DNA of 7,897 nucleotides, taken from NCBI GenBank assembly GCA_030592205.1, contig JAUVKA010000176.1, positions 1-7,897 on the forward strand, written 5' to 3'. The number at the start of each line of letters is the position of its first letter. Positions within the stretch are counted from its first letter, which is position 1. This DNA comes from Bacteroidota bacterium. Lineage in GTDB: Bacteria > Bacteroidota > Bacteroidia > Bacteroidales > UBA12481. Made by a program: the position numbers and the translations under genes. Below are positions 1-7,106 of this stretch, in pieces. The notes below the pieces were generated by a model that was not told the origin of the DNA, made no database searches, and saw only the letters and a list, made by a program, of their open reading frames with translations.

Positions 1-1707
1 ATCCTGCTCAAGGATAGTCAGCTCCGGGGCATCCGGGCCATCGGTAATTCTGAAGCAGTTATCAAAAAGTCTCTGAGCTTTTTCATCGGCAAGAAGCATT
101 TTATCAACTGATGCAAAAAGCCCTCCATCATAGGAACGTGCCCAAACTACGCCAATAGTCACATCATTAACCTCTCCCGGCTCCATAGTGAATGGGCCTG
201 AAGATTGAACAAACCTTCGGTCTCCTTTTTCGTTAACGGAGGAATCATCAGACCAGGCAGGCATGCTCACTCCCCCTTGTCCAGAACCGCATGGGTCTGA
301 GTCTCCTGGGAACATATAATAGGTAACCGGGCCAGAACTCCCTGAAGGATGAGCATTTCCTCCATATCTTAGTTTCTCGTTATCTCTCCAGCGTCCTTGA
401 AGGGCCATATAGTAATCTCCCGCAAAATTCAAAGGTCTATACCCCACTCCACCATGGCTGACATAAGCCATAAATCTACTCATTCCAAGCCTCTCATTAT
501 CAACAACTCCGTCCCCATAGTTTAGTCCATTGATGCTGCCATTCAGAATACATTCATTGCAGATCAGATTATAGTTCTTATCATAGCTTGAACAATCATC
601 TATTCCATTAGGGTCTTTGTATGGACCTTGCAAAAAATCGAATCCAATGGCTGGTGGATTTGCTCCATATGCCCAATCCTCATCACCACTTTCTCCATCA
701 AAATTGTCACCATTATAAAAGTAGCCAATACCTTTTGAGACGTGGCATCCCACGCGATCATCATAAGCATATCCAAGATCTCCATCTACATATAGCCCGA
801 CAAAAGATTCAAAAAGAGTTAGATTAGATCGGTTGATCATCTCAAAATTGTAGAAACTCATGTCATTTAGGGCATCGTTAGTCGAAAATTGAAAAGCCTG
901 GGCCCTTATTTCCATCCCAATTCCCTCTCCATCAGGACTCCTATGTAAATTCCCATTATCATTATAAACCCACCAGGTAGTTTGATCACCATAAAGTTTG
1001 GATCGTGCATCCTCCCTTGCCGTACCACATGGCAGAATCTCATCGAGATCAAAAAAGGGATAATCGCCATCAGCAGTATTATATATTCCATCATTATTGT
1101 TATCCCAAAATGGAGCAAGGTAATTGTCAAAACCAGCAGCCACATCTCCATGCGCCGGCCAATCCGTAATTACCTGAGGAATTAAATAGCCTTTGAAATT
1201 TTCAGTTTTGTCCTCGTCTGGCGTGTTAAACCAGTTGCGAAAAGACTCAACCTGCTGCTGTGATATTTGATAATGCCGATCGTATTGGTAACAGGTTTCA
1301 TAATCTGTTGTCCCGGCATTTTCCCCTTCTGTTATTAAAGGGCCAGGCCAAAAGTTCCGTGAACCTTTATACGTGTTGGCTGAAATCTTCATGTTGCCAT
1401 GAATATCTACTCCCCCAATCCAGAAACTACCAGCATAAATGGAGGTTTTGCCTGATCCTTTAGGTATTTCGTAACCGCTAGATCTCCCGTCAGAGTGAGT
1501 CCATAATATTCCATCAGTATGGAGAAATGTGCGGATATTATTTAGGGAAATTTCTGTTGCTGTCTGTCCCAATTGACACCCGGCAGACATAGTTTTTAAA
1601 TCTCCTTCCGCAATGGCATCCAGAAATTCTTGGTGGGATTTCTTCTGGGCGAAAATATTCCCAAGACTAAAAATCAAAATAAAACCAATTATTAAAGTCT
1701 TTTTCAT
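1..1707 (-). CDS. Large secreted protein, probably T9SS-exported (N-terminal part, runs off left edge)
   Basis: The reading frame is open for 569 codons from the ATG at 1707 down to base 1 with no stop, so the C-terminus lies outside the window. Residues 1-20 form a signal peptide: MKK, a hydrophobic core, then FAQ, with likely cleavage before Gln21. The mature part is rich in Gly, Asp and aromatic residues. It carries a calcium-loop-like stretch (DNNNDGIYN, about 202-210, followed by DGDYP) and a conserved-looking block around 308-363 (VDGDLGYAYDD, then YGANPPAIGFDF, then GPYKDPNG). From memory, this resembles very long surface proteins common in marine and sediment Bacteroidota that end in a T9SS sorting domain; here that end cannot be seen. 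At least nine cysteines are present, including a CNEC pair at 383-386. No enzymatic motif is recognised and the function is unknown. There is no Shine-Dalgarno sequence. A lone TATCTTTA (minus strand, 1779-1786) could be a -7 element, but it has no -33 partner. Confidence 0.85.
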   Translation of the reverse strand, partial: MKKTLIIGFILIFSLGNIFAQKKSHQEFLDAIAEGDLKTMSAGCQLGQTATEISLNNIRTFLHTDGILWTHSDGRSSGYEIPKGSGKTSIYAGSFWIGGVDIHGNMKISANTYKGSRNFWPGPLITEGENAGTTDYETCYQYDRHYQISQQQVESFRNWFNTPDEDKTENFKGYLIPQVITDWPAHGDVAAGFDNYLAPFWDNNNDGIYNTADGDYPFFDLDEILPCGTAREDARSKLYGDQTTWWVYNDNGNLHRSPDGEGIGMEIRAQAFQFSTNDALNDMSFYNFEMINRSNLTLFESFVGLYVDGDLGYAYDDRVGCHVSKGIGYFYNGDNFDGESGDEDWAYGANPPAIGFDFLQGPYKDPNGIDDCSSYDKNYNLICNECILNGSINGLNYGDGVVDNERLGMSRFMAYVSHGGVGYRPLNFAGDYYMALQGRWRDNEKLRYGGNAHPSGSSGPVTYYMFPGDSDPCGSGQGGVSMPAWSDDSSVNEKGDRRFVQSSGPFTMEPGEVNDVTIGVVWARSYDGGLFASVDKMLLADEKAQRLFDNCFRITDGPDAPELTILEQD

Positions 1708-1786
1708 AGTCACAGCCCTGAAAGATCAGGCCAGTTCTAATTCAATGGGGGAGCATTGGAAATAGGTTTAGCTTTTCATAAAGATA

Positions 1787-1913
1787 GGGAAAAATTGGGA
1801 AATAGGGAAAAAATAGGACGTAGGGACGTAGGGACCGGGGACGAAAAATTGGGGCGTAGGGACTGGGTGACTCGGTGACTCAGCGACTCGGTGACTCGGT
1901 TGACTGACCATAC
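1787..1913. repeat. Composite short tandem arrays between divergent genes
   Basis: Several unrelated short words are repeated one after another. ATAGGGAAAAA-type words (about 1785-1817) come first, followed by ACGTAGGG twice, then looser GGGAC and CGTAGGG words up to about 1865. Next come four octamers, GGTGACTC, GGTGACTC, AGCGACTC and GGTGACTC, at 1866-1897, with a degenerate fifth after them. The stretch has no coding potential. It lies between the 5' ends of a minus-strand and a plus-strand gene, so it sits where both promoters should be. Function is unknown; replication slippage is the simplest origin. Confidence 0.75.
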
Positions 1914-1941
1914 TTGAGCCTTGAGCCCTGTGCCTTGAGCC
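1914..1941. repeat. Heptamer array TTGAGCC, four units
   Basis: Four back-to-back heptamers: TTGAGCC (1914), TTGAGCC (1921), CTGTGCC (1928) and TTGAGCC (1935). It follows the octamer array closely and ends 62 bp before the dehydrogenase start codon. A near-identical heptamer array (TTGAGGC) of the same length and orientation lies just after that gene, at 3414-3441. Confidence 0.8.
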
Positions 1942-2003
1942 TTTTATTTCCCTATTTCCCTCCCCATTATAATTATCTTTACTCCCTAAAATATCTCAAA
2001 GCT

Positions 2004-3386
2004 ATGACAAGAGATAAGCTGAATGCCATCCTTGAGGAACAGCAGAGTTTTTTCAACATTGGAGGAACCCTTCCTGTTAGTGCAAGGATCAAACTTTTAA
2101 AAGCAATTCGAGACAGCCTGAAGCGGAATGAATCCAGGATTTATATGGCTCTCAAAAAAGATCTGAATAAATCAGAATTCGAAGCTTATATTGGTGAATT
2201 CGTGGCAATGATGCACGAATTTGAAACAGCAATCCGGAAAGTTAGAAAATGGGCCAGGAGGAAGAGAATAGCAACACCACTTTTAACTGCCCCGGCAAAA
2301 TCATATCAATTTCCTGAACCTTTCGGAAAAGTCTTGATTGTTGCCCCCTGGAATTATCCGTTCGACCTGGCCTTTTCACCCCTTGCAGGTGCTATAGCTG
2401 CCGGGAATACTGCTATCATAAAACCATCTGAGTATGCCCCAAATTCATCACAGCTGATACAGGAGATTATAGAAGAATGCTGTACAAAAGATAAGGTTAG
2501 GGTGGTCCAGGGCGACCTGGAAGTGTCCAAAATGCTGATCGGTATGCCTTTTGATTATATCTTTTTTACCGGAGGTGTAGAAGCTGGTAAAGAGGTTATG
2601 AAAAAAGCTGCCGAAAGACTAACACCTTTAACCCTGGAGCTTGGAGGCAAATGCCCGGTTATTATTGATTCTGAATACCCGGTAGAGTTTGCTGCAAAAA
2701 CTGTTGCGTGGGGTAAGTTCTTTAATGCCGGACAGTCATGTGTAGCGCCTGATTATGTTTTTGTGCACAAGGATAAGGAGGTAGATTTTGTTGAGGCTTT
2801 TAAGAAGCATACAAGCCTCTTCATGAAGAATCATGATTCCGATTATATGCACATAGTAAATGAAAAGCATTTCAAACGGCTATCAGATTATCTGAAGCAG
2901 GGTGAGGTACTTGCAGGTGGTGAAACTGATGCCGAAAAGCTGCTTTTCAAACCTACTCTACTGAGACCTAAGTCTACAGATGAGCCTGTTATGAAAGAAG
3001 AGATTTTTGGTCCTGTATTACCGATAATTGCCTATGAGAGCAAGGATGAAATATTATCCATTATCCGCAAACTGGGAAAACCTCTTGTAGTAAATCTGTT
3101 TTCCAGGAGAAGAAAAGAACTGACGTACTGGCTCGATAATACCTATTCAGGCAATGTTTGTATAAATGATACCTTGATCAATTATGTAAACAAAAATCTG
3201 CCGTTTGGGGGAGTGGGTGAGAGTGGGATGGGTGCTTATCATGGAAAGGCCTCATTCGATTTATTCAGTCATTACAGAAGTGTGATCCATAAACTCCCGC
3301 CTGACGTTCCACTTCGTTACCCACCTTATACCTGGCAGTTAAAGATTGTAAAGAAAATCAGGAAGATGTTGAACTGGGGTATATAG
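2004..3386 (+). CDS. NAD(P)-dependent aldehyde dehydrogenase, class 3 (ALDH3) type
   Basis: Oxidises an aldehyde to the carboxylate using NAD(P)+. The substrate cannot be told from sequence; fatty or aromatic aldehydes are usual for the ALDH3 family. The 460-residue length is typical. Family landmarks in order: PFGKVLIVAPWNYPF (106-120) with catalytic Asn117; GAIAAGN and KPSE (Lys140) for cofactor binding; FFTGGVEAG (187-195); LELGGK (211-216) with general base Glu212; GQSC (243-246) with nucleophile Cys246; EEIFGPVL (332-339); and PFGGVGESGMG then YHGK (400-415), the ALDH3 hallmark. The C-terminus is a basic, aromatic amphipathic tail (about 443-460), not a hydrophobic anchor, and there is no signal peptide, so it is probably cytoplasmic, perhaps touching the membrane. 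An upstream in-frame TTG at 1914 would add 30 residues, but it lies inside the heptamer repeat and the added residues fit no ALDH, so ATG 2004 is chosen. TATCTTTA at 1974-1981 could be the -7 element. Repeat-rich spacers flank it on both sides, and no operon partner is evident. Confidence 0.95.
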   Translation: MTRDKLNAILEEQQSFFNIGGTLPVSARIKLLKAIRDSLKRNESRIYMALKKDLNKSEFEAYIGEFVAMMHEFETAIRKVRKWARRKRIATPLLTAPAKSYQFPEPFGKVLIVAPWNYPFDLAFSPLAGAIAAGNTAIIKPSEYAPNSSQLIQEIIEECCTKDKVRVVQGDLEVSKMLIGMPFDYIFFTGGVEAGKEVMKKAAERLTPLTLELGGKCPVIIDSEYPVEFAAKTVAWGKFFNAGQSCVAPDYVFVHKDKEVDFVEAFKKHTSLFMKNHDSDYMHIVNEKHFKRLSDYLKQGEVLAGGETDAEKLLFKPTLLRPKSTDEPVMKEEIFGPVLPIIAYESKDEILSIIRKLGKPLVVNLFSRRRKELTYWLDNTYSGNVCINDTLINYVNKNLPFGGVGESGMGAYHGKASFDLFSHYRSVIHKLPPDVPLRYPPYTWQLKIVKKIRKMLNWGI

Positions 3387-3413
3387 AAGTATTCGAAGAA
3401 AGCTTAAGAAGGC

Positions 3414-3441
3414 TTAAGGCTTGAGGCTTGAGGCTTGAGTA
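3414..3441. repeat. Heptamer array TTGAGGC, four units
   Basis: Four consecutive heptamers, TTAAGGC, TTGAGGC, TTGAGGC and TTGAGTA, start 27 bp after the dehydrogenase stop codon. The consensus differs by one base from the TTGAGCC array ahead of that gene and is in the same orientation. The last unit merges into the 37-bp duplication that follows. Confidence 0.8.
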
Positions 3442-3512
3442 TAAGTATAAGTTTAAGGATAAGTATAGGGCATTGGTATAAGGATAAGTTTAAGCATAAG
3501 AATAGGGCATTG
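3439..3512. repeat. Tandem duplication of a 37-bp unit built from NNTAAG hexamers
   Basis: Unit 1 is 3439-3475 and unit 2 is 3476-3512, differing at 3 of 37 positions. Each unit is a run of TAAG-ending words (GTATAAG, then three hexamers) followed by an (A/T)ATAGGGCATTG tail. The array is therefore nested: hexamers inside a duplicated unit. The rest of the 3387-3613 spacer holds no gene. It contains a small AAGAA-A-TTCTT palindrome (3526-3536) and a weak promoter candidate. Confidence 0.85.
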
Positions 3513-3555
3513 GGATTAGAAGTTTAAGAAATTCTTCTTCGGTCATCGGCCATTT

Positions 3556-3586
3556 TTTGCTATTTATCTGCTAATGTTTAACTTGT
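3556..3586 (+). promoter_or_regulatory. Weak candidate Bacteroidota-type promoter for the transporter gene
   Basis: TTTG at 3556-3559 is followed after 19 bases by TAACTTGT at 3579-3586, a partial match to the -33 TTTG / -7 TAnnTTTG pattern of Bacteroidota. It would leave a leader of roughly 20 bases before the ATG at 3614. The -7 element matches at only 4 of 6 fixed positions, so this is tentative. Confidence 0.25.
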
Positions 3587-3613
3587 TTGCCCTAAACCAA
3601 TCCGCAAAGTGAA

Positions 3614-4990
3614 ATGAATTCAGCTGAATCCCGCCCCAACAAAGGATTATCAAGTGTTAAGATAATTTTTATTTCCATTCTTGTTCTACTTTTTTTCAAT
3701 CCTGGAATCCGGGCTCAGGAAAAATCCGGAGAGGAAATCTATAAACAGCTTACTGACATAGTTTACAGTGGAGATAATGACTATATCGAGACTCTAAATA
3801 CCATGCCCAGGGGGCTGGATTGGGATAATGTAGAGGTGGCCAACTTTAAGGGGCACCTAAGATTTTTGACTTCTTCAAAAGAGGGTGAGATTGACCAGAC
3901 AAAACTGTTTTTTATTAGGGGTGCCGAGGAAGGAAATATCATCATTCTAACTATTCCTGACAGGGATGACCCTCTGTATCAGGATCTTGAAGATTTGATT
4001 GAAAGCAAGTTGATTTTTGATGTAAAGATCTTGTCAAAAACGGTTGGTGACGAACACTTTGAATTTGCACAGTTTATTACTGTACCCGTAACCCCGACGT
4101 TTGACAAAATTTTTCGCTTAATGATCATTCTGATGCTATTTCTGATCATGGTTGGAATGGGATTAACCCTTAAGGTAAAAGATTTTGTTGTTCTGATTTC
4201 AAAACCAAGAGGAATAATTATTGGAGAAATACTTCAATTTGGTATTATGCCTCTTATTGCAGTGGCTTTTGGATATCTAATGGGATTCCACGAAAACTAT
4301 CCATATATTTTTGTAGGGATGGTTCTTATTACAACTACACCCGGAGGTGTCACCTCAAATCTGATGACCCATTATGCCAAGGGAGACGTGGCTCTATCTG
4401 TTTCATTAACTTCCATTTCCACTGTACTATCAATATTCTTCGTACCATTGCTATTAAATGCATATTGTTCAAACATCCCTGATGTAAAAGTGCCAACCAG
4501 CACCATCGCACAAACGATTATTGTACTTGTAATTGTCCCTCTGATAATTGGAATGCTGATCAGACATTTCAAAGAAAAACTTGCATTAAAAATGGTTCCG
4601 GTCTTCAATATTCTCGGCATTGTTGCATTGCTGTTTCTGATAATTGCAGGAATAATGAATAATCTGGAAGGATTTGCCGATACTGACAGGCATGGAGTAC
4701 TCTTCTACTCAATGATTCTCTTGCTGACCTTTACAGGTATGTTCATTGGAGCAATTGTTCCTGCCTTATTGAAAGTTAAAAATTACCAGATCAGGGCCAT
4801 CTCAATGGAAACGGGATTGAGGAATGCTTCTCTGGCCATGTCGATTGCCTTGCTGATACAGGATACAATGGGAGACTTCCACTCCTCCATGTTCTGGGTT
4901 TCCGGCATGTTCGGACTATCAATGTATCTGGCAGGATTGGCAGCTATTAAGCTGTATCCGAAGATTTTACCGGTGAAAAAGGAAGAATAG
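3614..4990 (+). CDS. BASS/SLC10-family sodium-coupled transporter with an N-terminal periplasmic domain
   Basis: Inner-membrane carrier of the bile acid:sodium symporter family (TC 2.A.28), 458 residues; the substrate is unknown, probably an organic anion. Residues 1-34 look like a signal peptide (hydrophobic 17-28, then GIRA, cleavage before Gln35). Residues 35-160 are a soluble, beta-rich domain, and nine membrane helices follow (about 167-186, 200-222, 230-254, 259-284, 299-317, 329-349, 364-386, 394-416, 424-446). Positive charges (KVKD, KPRG, RHFKEK, KVKNYQIR, C-terminal KKEE) alternate so that the domain is periplasmic and the C-terminus cytoplasmic. TTTPGGVTSN and GDVALSVSLTS match the family. 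By homology with the Neisseria ASBT structure, Ser248, Asn249, Ser262, Thr266 and Glu399 are sodium ligands and Gln208 is kept, but the Gln expected at 403 is Arg. The family's usual first helix is absent, its place taken by the signal peptide and domain. Start: only ATG before the signal peptide, no Shine-Dalgarno sequence. Confidence 0.9.
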   Translation: MNSAESRPNKGLSSVKIIFISILVLLFFNPGIRAQEKSGEEIYKQLTDIVYSGDNDYIETLNTMPRGLDWDNVEVANFKGHLRFLTSSKEGEIDQTKLFFIRGAEEGNIIILTIPDRDDPLYQDLEDLIESKLIFDVKILSKTVGDEHFEFAQFITVPVTPTFDKIFRLMIILMLFLIMVGMGLTLKVKDFVVLISKPRGIIIGEILQFGIMPLIAVAFGYLMGFHENYPYIFVGMVLITTTPGGVTSNLMTHYAKGDVALSVSLTSISTVLSIFFVPLLLNAYCSNIPDVKVPTSTIAQTIIVLVIVPLIIGMLIRHFKEKLALKMVPVFNILGIVALLFLIIAGIMNNLEGFADTDRHGVLFYSMILLLTFTGMFIGAIVPALLKVKNYQIRAISMETGLRNASLAMSIALLIQDTMGDFHSSMFWVSGMFGLSMYLAGLAAIKLYPKILPVKKEE

Positions 4991-5051
4991 TAATAGCCGA
5001 AAAGCTTGGATATCGTTATATTGGTAAAAAGTTTTTTATTATTATTTGCAC

Positions 5052-7106
5052 TTACTTCTTAACTATTCTTTTCTTTATTAGCGTATTACTGCCATCTGAC
5101 AGGTTCATAATATACATCCCATCTGGCAGGTCAGAGATATCAATTATATTCATGGCTTGACGGATGGTTTTTTGCACTTGCCCTTGTATTGAATAGATTG
5201 TAACATCGGCGGGTTGAGTTAATCCGGTGATATTGATGAAACCAGAGGTGGGGTTAGGATAACAAACTATGCTGGATGATAATATTTCTTCTATACCTGA
5301 AACTGATGAATAATAGCAGAATTCCCGACTGGAAATAGTCCAATCGTTTTGATCCGAATCCCAATCATATCTGGCATACAAAGTTCTATTCCCTGCTACA
5401 TCATAATTATATTCACTCTTCCAATTTCCCACCCAGTCGTTTTGACCTGAATCCCATTTATATTGTGCATATAAAATCTCATGCCCTGCTGTATCATAAG
5501 TATGTTCAGTTTTAATTCTTCCCACCCAATCGTTTTGATCTGAATCCCAATTATAGGAAATCCATAAAGTTACTTCCCCTGCTGCATCATAAATAACTTC
5601 CGTTTTATCTCTTCCTACCCAATCATTTCGACCATAATCCCAACTATTATAACAAGCATTCAAGATCCAATGCCCAGCATCATTATAAGCATATTCAAAT
5701 TTTATCTCACCAGCCCAAACATTTTCATCTGAATCCCAAAAATAACCGGCCTCCAGGATTTTATGCCCTGCTGTATCATAAGCGTTTTCAATTCGCCAGG
5801 TGGCATCCCAATTGTTTTGATCAGTATTCCAAACAAAACGGAGATCCATTATCTCATGTCCGGCTTCATCATAAGCATATTCATTTTTTTTATTTTCAAT
5901 CCAAACATCTTGATTTGAATCCCAATTATAGTCAATGAACAAAGTCATATTCCCCGTGGTATCATAAGCTCGTTCATATTTTCGATCCCTGATCCAATCC
6001 ATTGTACCTGTATCCCACTCAGAATGAATCTCAACAGTATTAGTTACTACATCATAAGCGTATTCATTCATCCAATTTCTGACCCACTTGTTTTGAGCTT
6101 CATCCCAATCTAAACCAAGCTCCAAAACAATTCTTTTTTCGGCATCATAGGTATTTTCCTGTAGCCAATCTTTAAGCCAATCGATTTGATCTGTATCCCA
6201 ATCAAAACGGACAATCAAAGTATTGTTTCCTTCCTCACCATAAGTATATTCTTTTTTCCAGTCTCTAATCCAATCGTTTTGATCGTGATTCCAACCTCTG
6301 TAATTTGTATATAAAATCTCCTGTCCTGCTGTATCATAAACACGTTCATGTTTCTCATTTCCTACCCAATCGTTTTGACCGAAATCCCAATCAGAATAAC
6401 TTGCATACAAAATCTCATGCCCTGCTGCATCATATAAATATTCTTTTTTCCAACTTCCAACCCAGTCGTTCTGATCTAAATCCCAATAATCATATCTGGC
6501 ATCCAAAATCTTATTTCCCGCTGCATCATAAGCATATTCGTTCTTCCAATCTCCAATCCACTTGTTTTGATCATAATCCCAATCTTTACAGTGAGTCCAT
6601 AAAGTCCTATTCCCTGCTTCATCATAGGCATATTCATATTTATAGATTCCAGTCCAAATATTTTGATCTGAATCCCAATGATAACCAGCATTAAAAATGT
6701 CTTTCCCTGCTGCATTAAAAGCATATACACGCTTACGCCCGGCAATTATTTCCCAATTGTTCTCATCAGAATCCCAATAATATTCCAAATCCAAAATTAC
6801 ATTCCCTTCAATATCATAAGCATACTCATGTTTTCGATATCCAAACCAAACATTTTGATCTGAATCCCAATGAAAATCGAACTCAAAAGCTGTTATTCCA
6901 TATTCATCATAGGCAAATATCGTTTTATCCGCTCTTATCGAGTCAAACTCCGAGGAATAACTATATGAAACTGTTGAATCCAGCCGTTTGTCAGTTGAGG
7001 TAGTAAAGGATTCTTCGCTCAGCAAGAATTTGTGTTGATGATCCTGTGCAATCAGACTGATAAAAATAATTTGAGCAACAATGGTTAGTAATAATAGCTT
7101 TCTCAT
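5052..7106 (-). CDS. Secreted 17-repeat Trp/Asp-rich protein with T9SS sorting domain
   Basis: A 684-residue protein. Residues 1-20 are a signal peptide (MRK, hydrophobic core, LIAQ). A short linker follows, then residues about 64-600 hold 17 repeats of 30-33 residues. The consensus is WDSDQNDWVG, then a few polar residues, then EYAYDxAGxxIL and an aromatic strand. The YD..G part recalls RHS/YD repeats and the DUF3836-like secreted repeats of Bacteroidota, but no RHS core motif or toxin domain is present. Residues about 610-684 are a type A T9SS C-terminal domain: YPNPTSGFINI (616-626), VTIYSIQGQV, IDISDLPDGMYIM and a basic KKRIVKK end. The protein should therefore cross the outer membrane by T9SS and be surface-attached or released. 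An earlier in-frame ATG at 7133 falls inside the -7 promoter element and would bury the signal peptide behind nine residues, so ATG 7106 is chosen. Its ligand is unknown; the repeats probably form stacked beta-strands for binding or adhesion. Confidence 0.92.
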   Translation of the reverse strand: MRKLLLLTIVAQIIFISLIAQDHQHKFLLSEESFTTSTDKRLDSTVSYSYSSEFDSIRADKTIFAYDEYGITAFEFDFHWDSDQNVWFGYRKHEYAYDIEGNVILDLEYYWDSDENNWEIIAGRKRVYAFNAAGKDIFNAGYHWDSDQNIWTGIYKYEYAYDEAGNRTLWTHCKDWDYDQNKWIGDWKNEYAYDAAGNKILDARYDYWDLDQNDWVGSWKKEYLYDAAGHEILYASYSDWDFGQNDWVGNEKHERVYDTAGQEILYTNYRGWNHDQNDWIRDWKKEYTYGEEGNNTLIVRFDWDTDQIDWLKDWLQENTYDAEKRIVLELGLDWDEAQNKWVRNWMNEYAYDVVTNTVEIHSEWDTGTMDWIRDRKYERAYDTTGNMTLFIDYNWDSNQDVWIENKKNEYAYDEAGHEIMDLRFVWNTDQNNWDATWRIENAYDTAGHKILEAGYFWDSDENVWAGEIKFEYAYNDAGHWILNACYNSWDYGRNDWVGRDKTEVIYDAAGEVTLWISYNWDSDQNDWVGRIKTEHTYDTAGHEILYAQYKWDSGQNDWVGNWKSEYNYDVAGNRTLYARYDWDSDQNDWTISSREFCYYSSVSGIEEILSSSIVCYPNPTSGFINITGLTQPADVTIYSIQGQVQKTIRQAMNIIDISDLPDGMYIMNLSDGSNTLIKKRIVKK
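5340..6869 (-). repeat. Seventeen tandem repeats of about 93-96 bp within the secreted repeat gene
   Basis: Trp-to-Trp blocks (WDSDQNDW type) start at residues 80, 111, 144, 176, 208, 240, 272, 303, 334, 364, 395, 426, 457, 489, 520, 551 and 582, a spacing of 30 to 33 residues (mean 31.4). On the plus strand each block appears as a near-copy of CCAATCGTTTTGATC followed by TGAATCCCA. The last units (15-17) are the most alike. Units 9 and 10 are the most diverged: they lack the AG of the YDxAG motif, and unit 10 has TGTMD in place of SDQND. Confidence 0.95.

Noticed and set aside
906..1151. Minus-strand open frame with hydrophobic residues
   Set aside because: It lies in a different frame inside the secreted protein gene, which has an uninterrupted 569-codon frame there with a signal peptide and family-like motifs.
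1779..1786. Promoter of the left-hand secreted protein gene (TATCTTTA on the minus strand)
   Set aside because: The -7-like word has no TTTG/TTG at the required distance, only repeat sequence, so it is not supported as a promoter.
1866..1941. CRISPR-like array
   Set aside because: The units are 7-8 bp and directly adjacent, with no spacers and no cas genes.
1914..2003. N-terminal extension of the dehydrogenase from a TTG start
   Set aside because: The TTG is part of the TTGAGCC repeat, the extra 30 residues resemble no ALDH, and ATG 2004 gives the usual family length.
3541..3558. Intrinsic terminator (GGTC-ATC-GGCC followed by six T)
   Set aside because: The stem is only four pairs with one G-T pair and a three-base loop, it lies over 150 bp after the dehydrogenase stop, and the T-run overlaps the candidate -33 element.
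4991..5051. Bidirectional terminator between the convergent transporter and repeat genes
   Set aside because: The only inverted repeat is TAAAAA-GT-TTTTTA, an all-AT stem with too small a loop. T-rich sequence is present but no convincing hairpin.
6305..6694. Plus-strand open frame of 129 codons opposite the repeat gene
   Set aside because: It is a by-product of the tandem repeat lacking stops in this frame. Its His/Ser/Asn-rich translation has no domain and simply mirrors the repeat periodicity.
5307..6917. RHS/polymorphic toxin
   Set aside because: YD-like motifs are present, but there is no RHS core domain, no variable C-terminal toxin and no immunity gene; the protein ends in a T9SS sorting domain.
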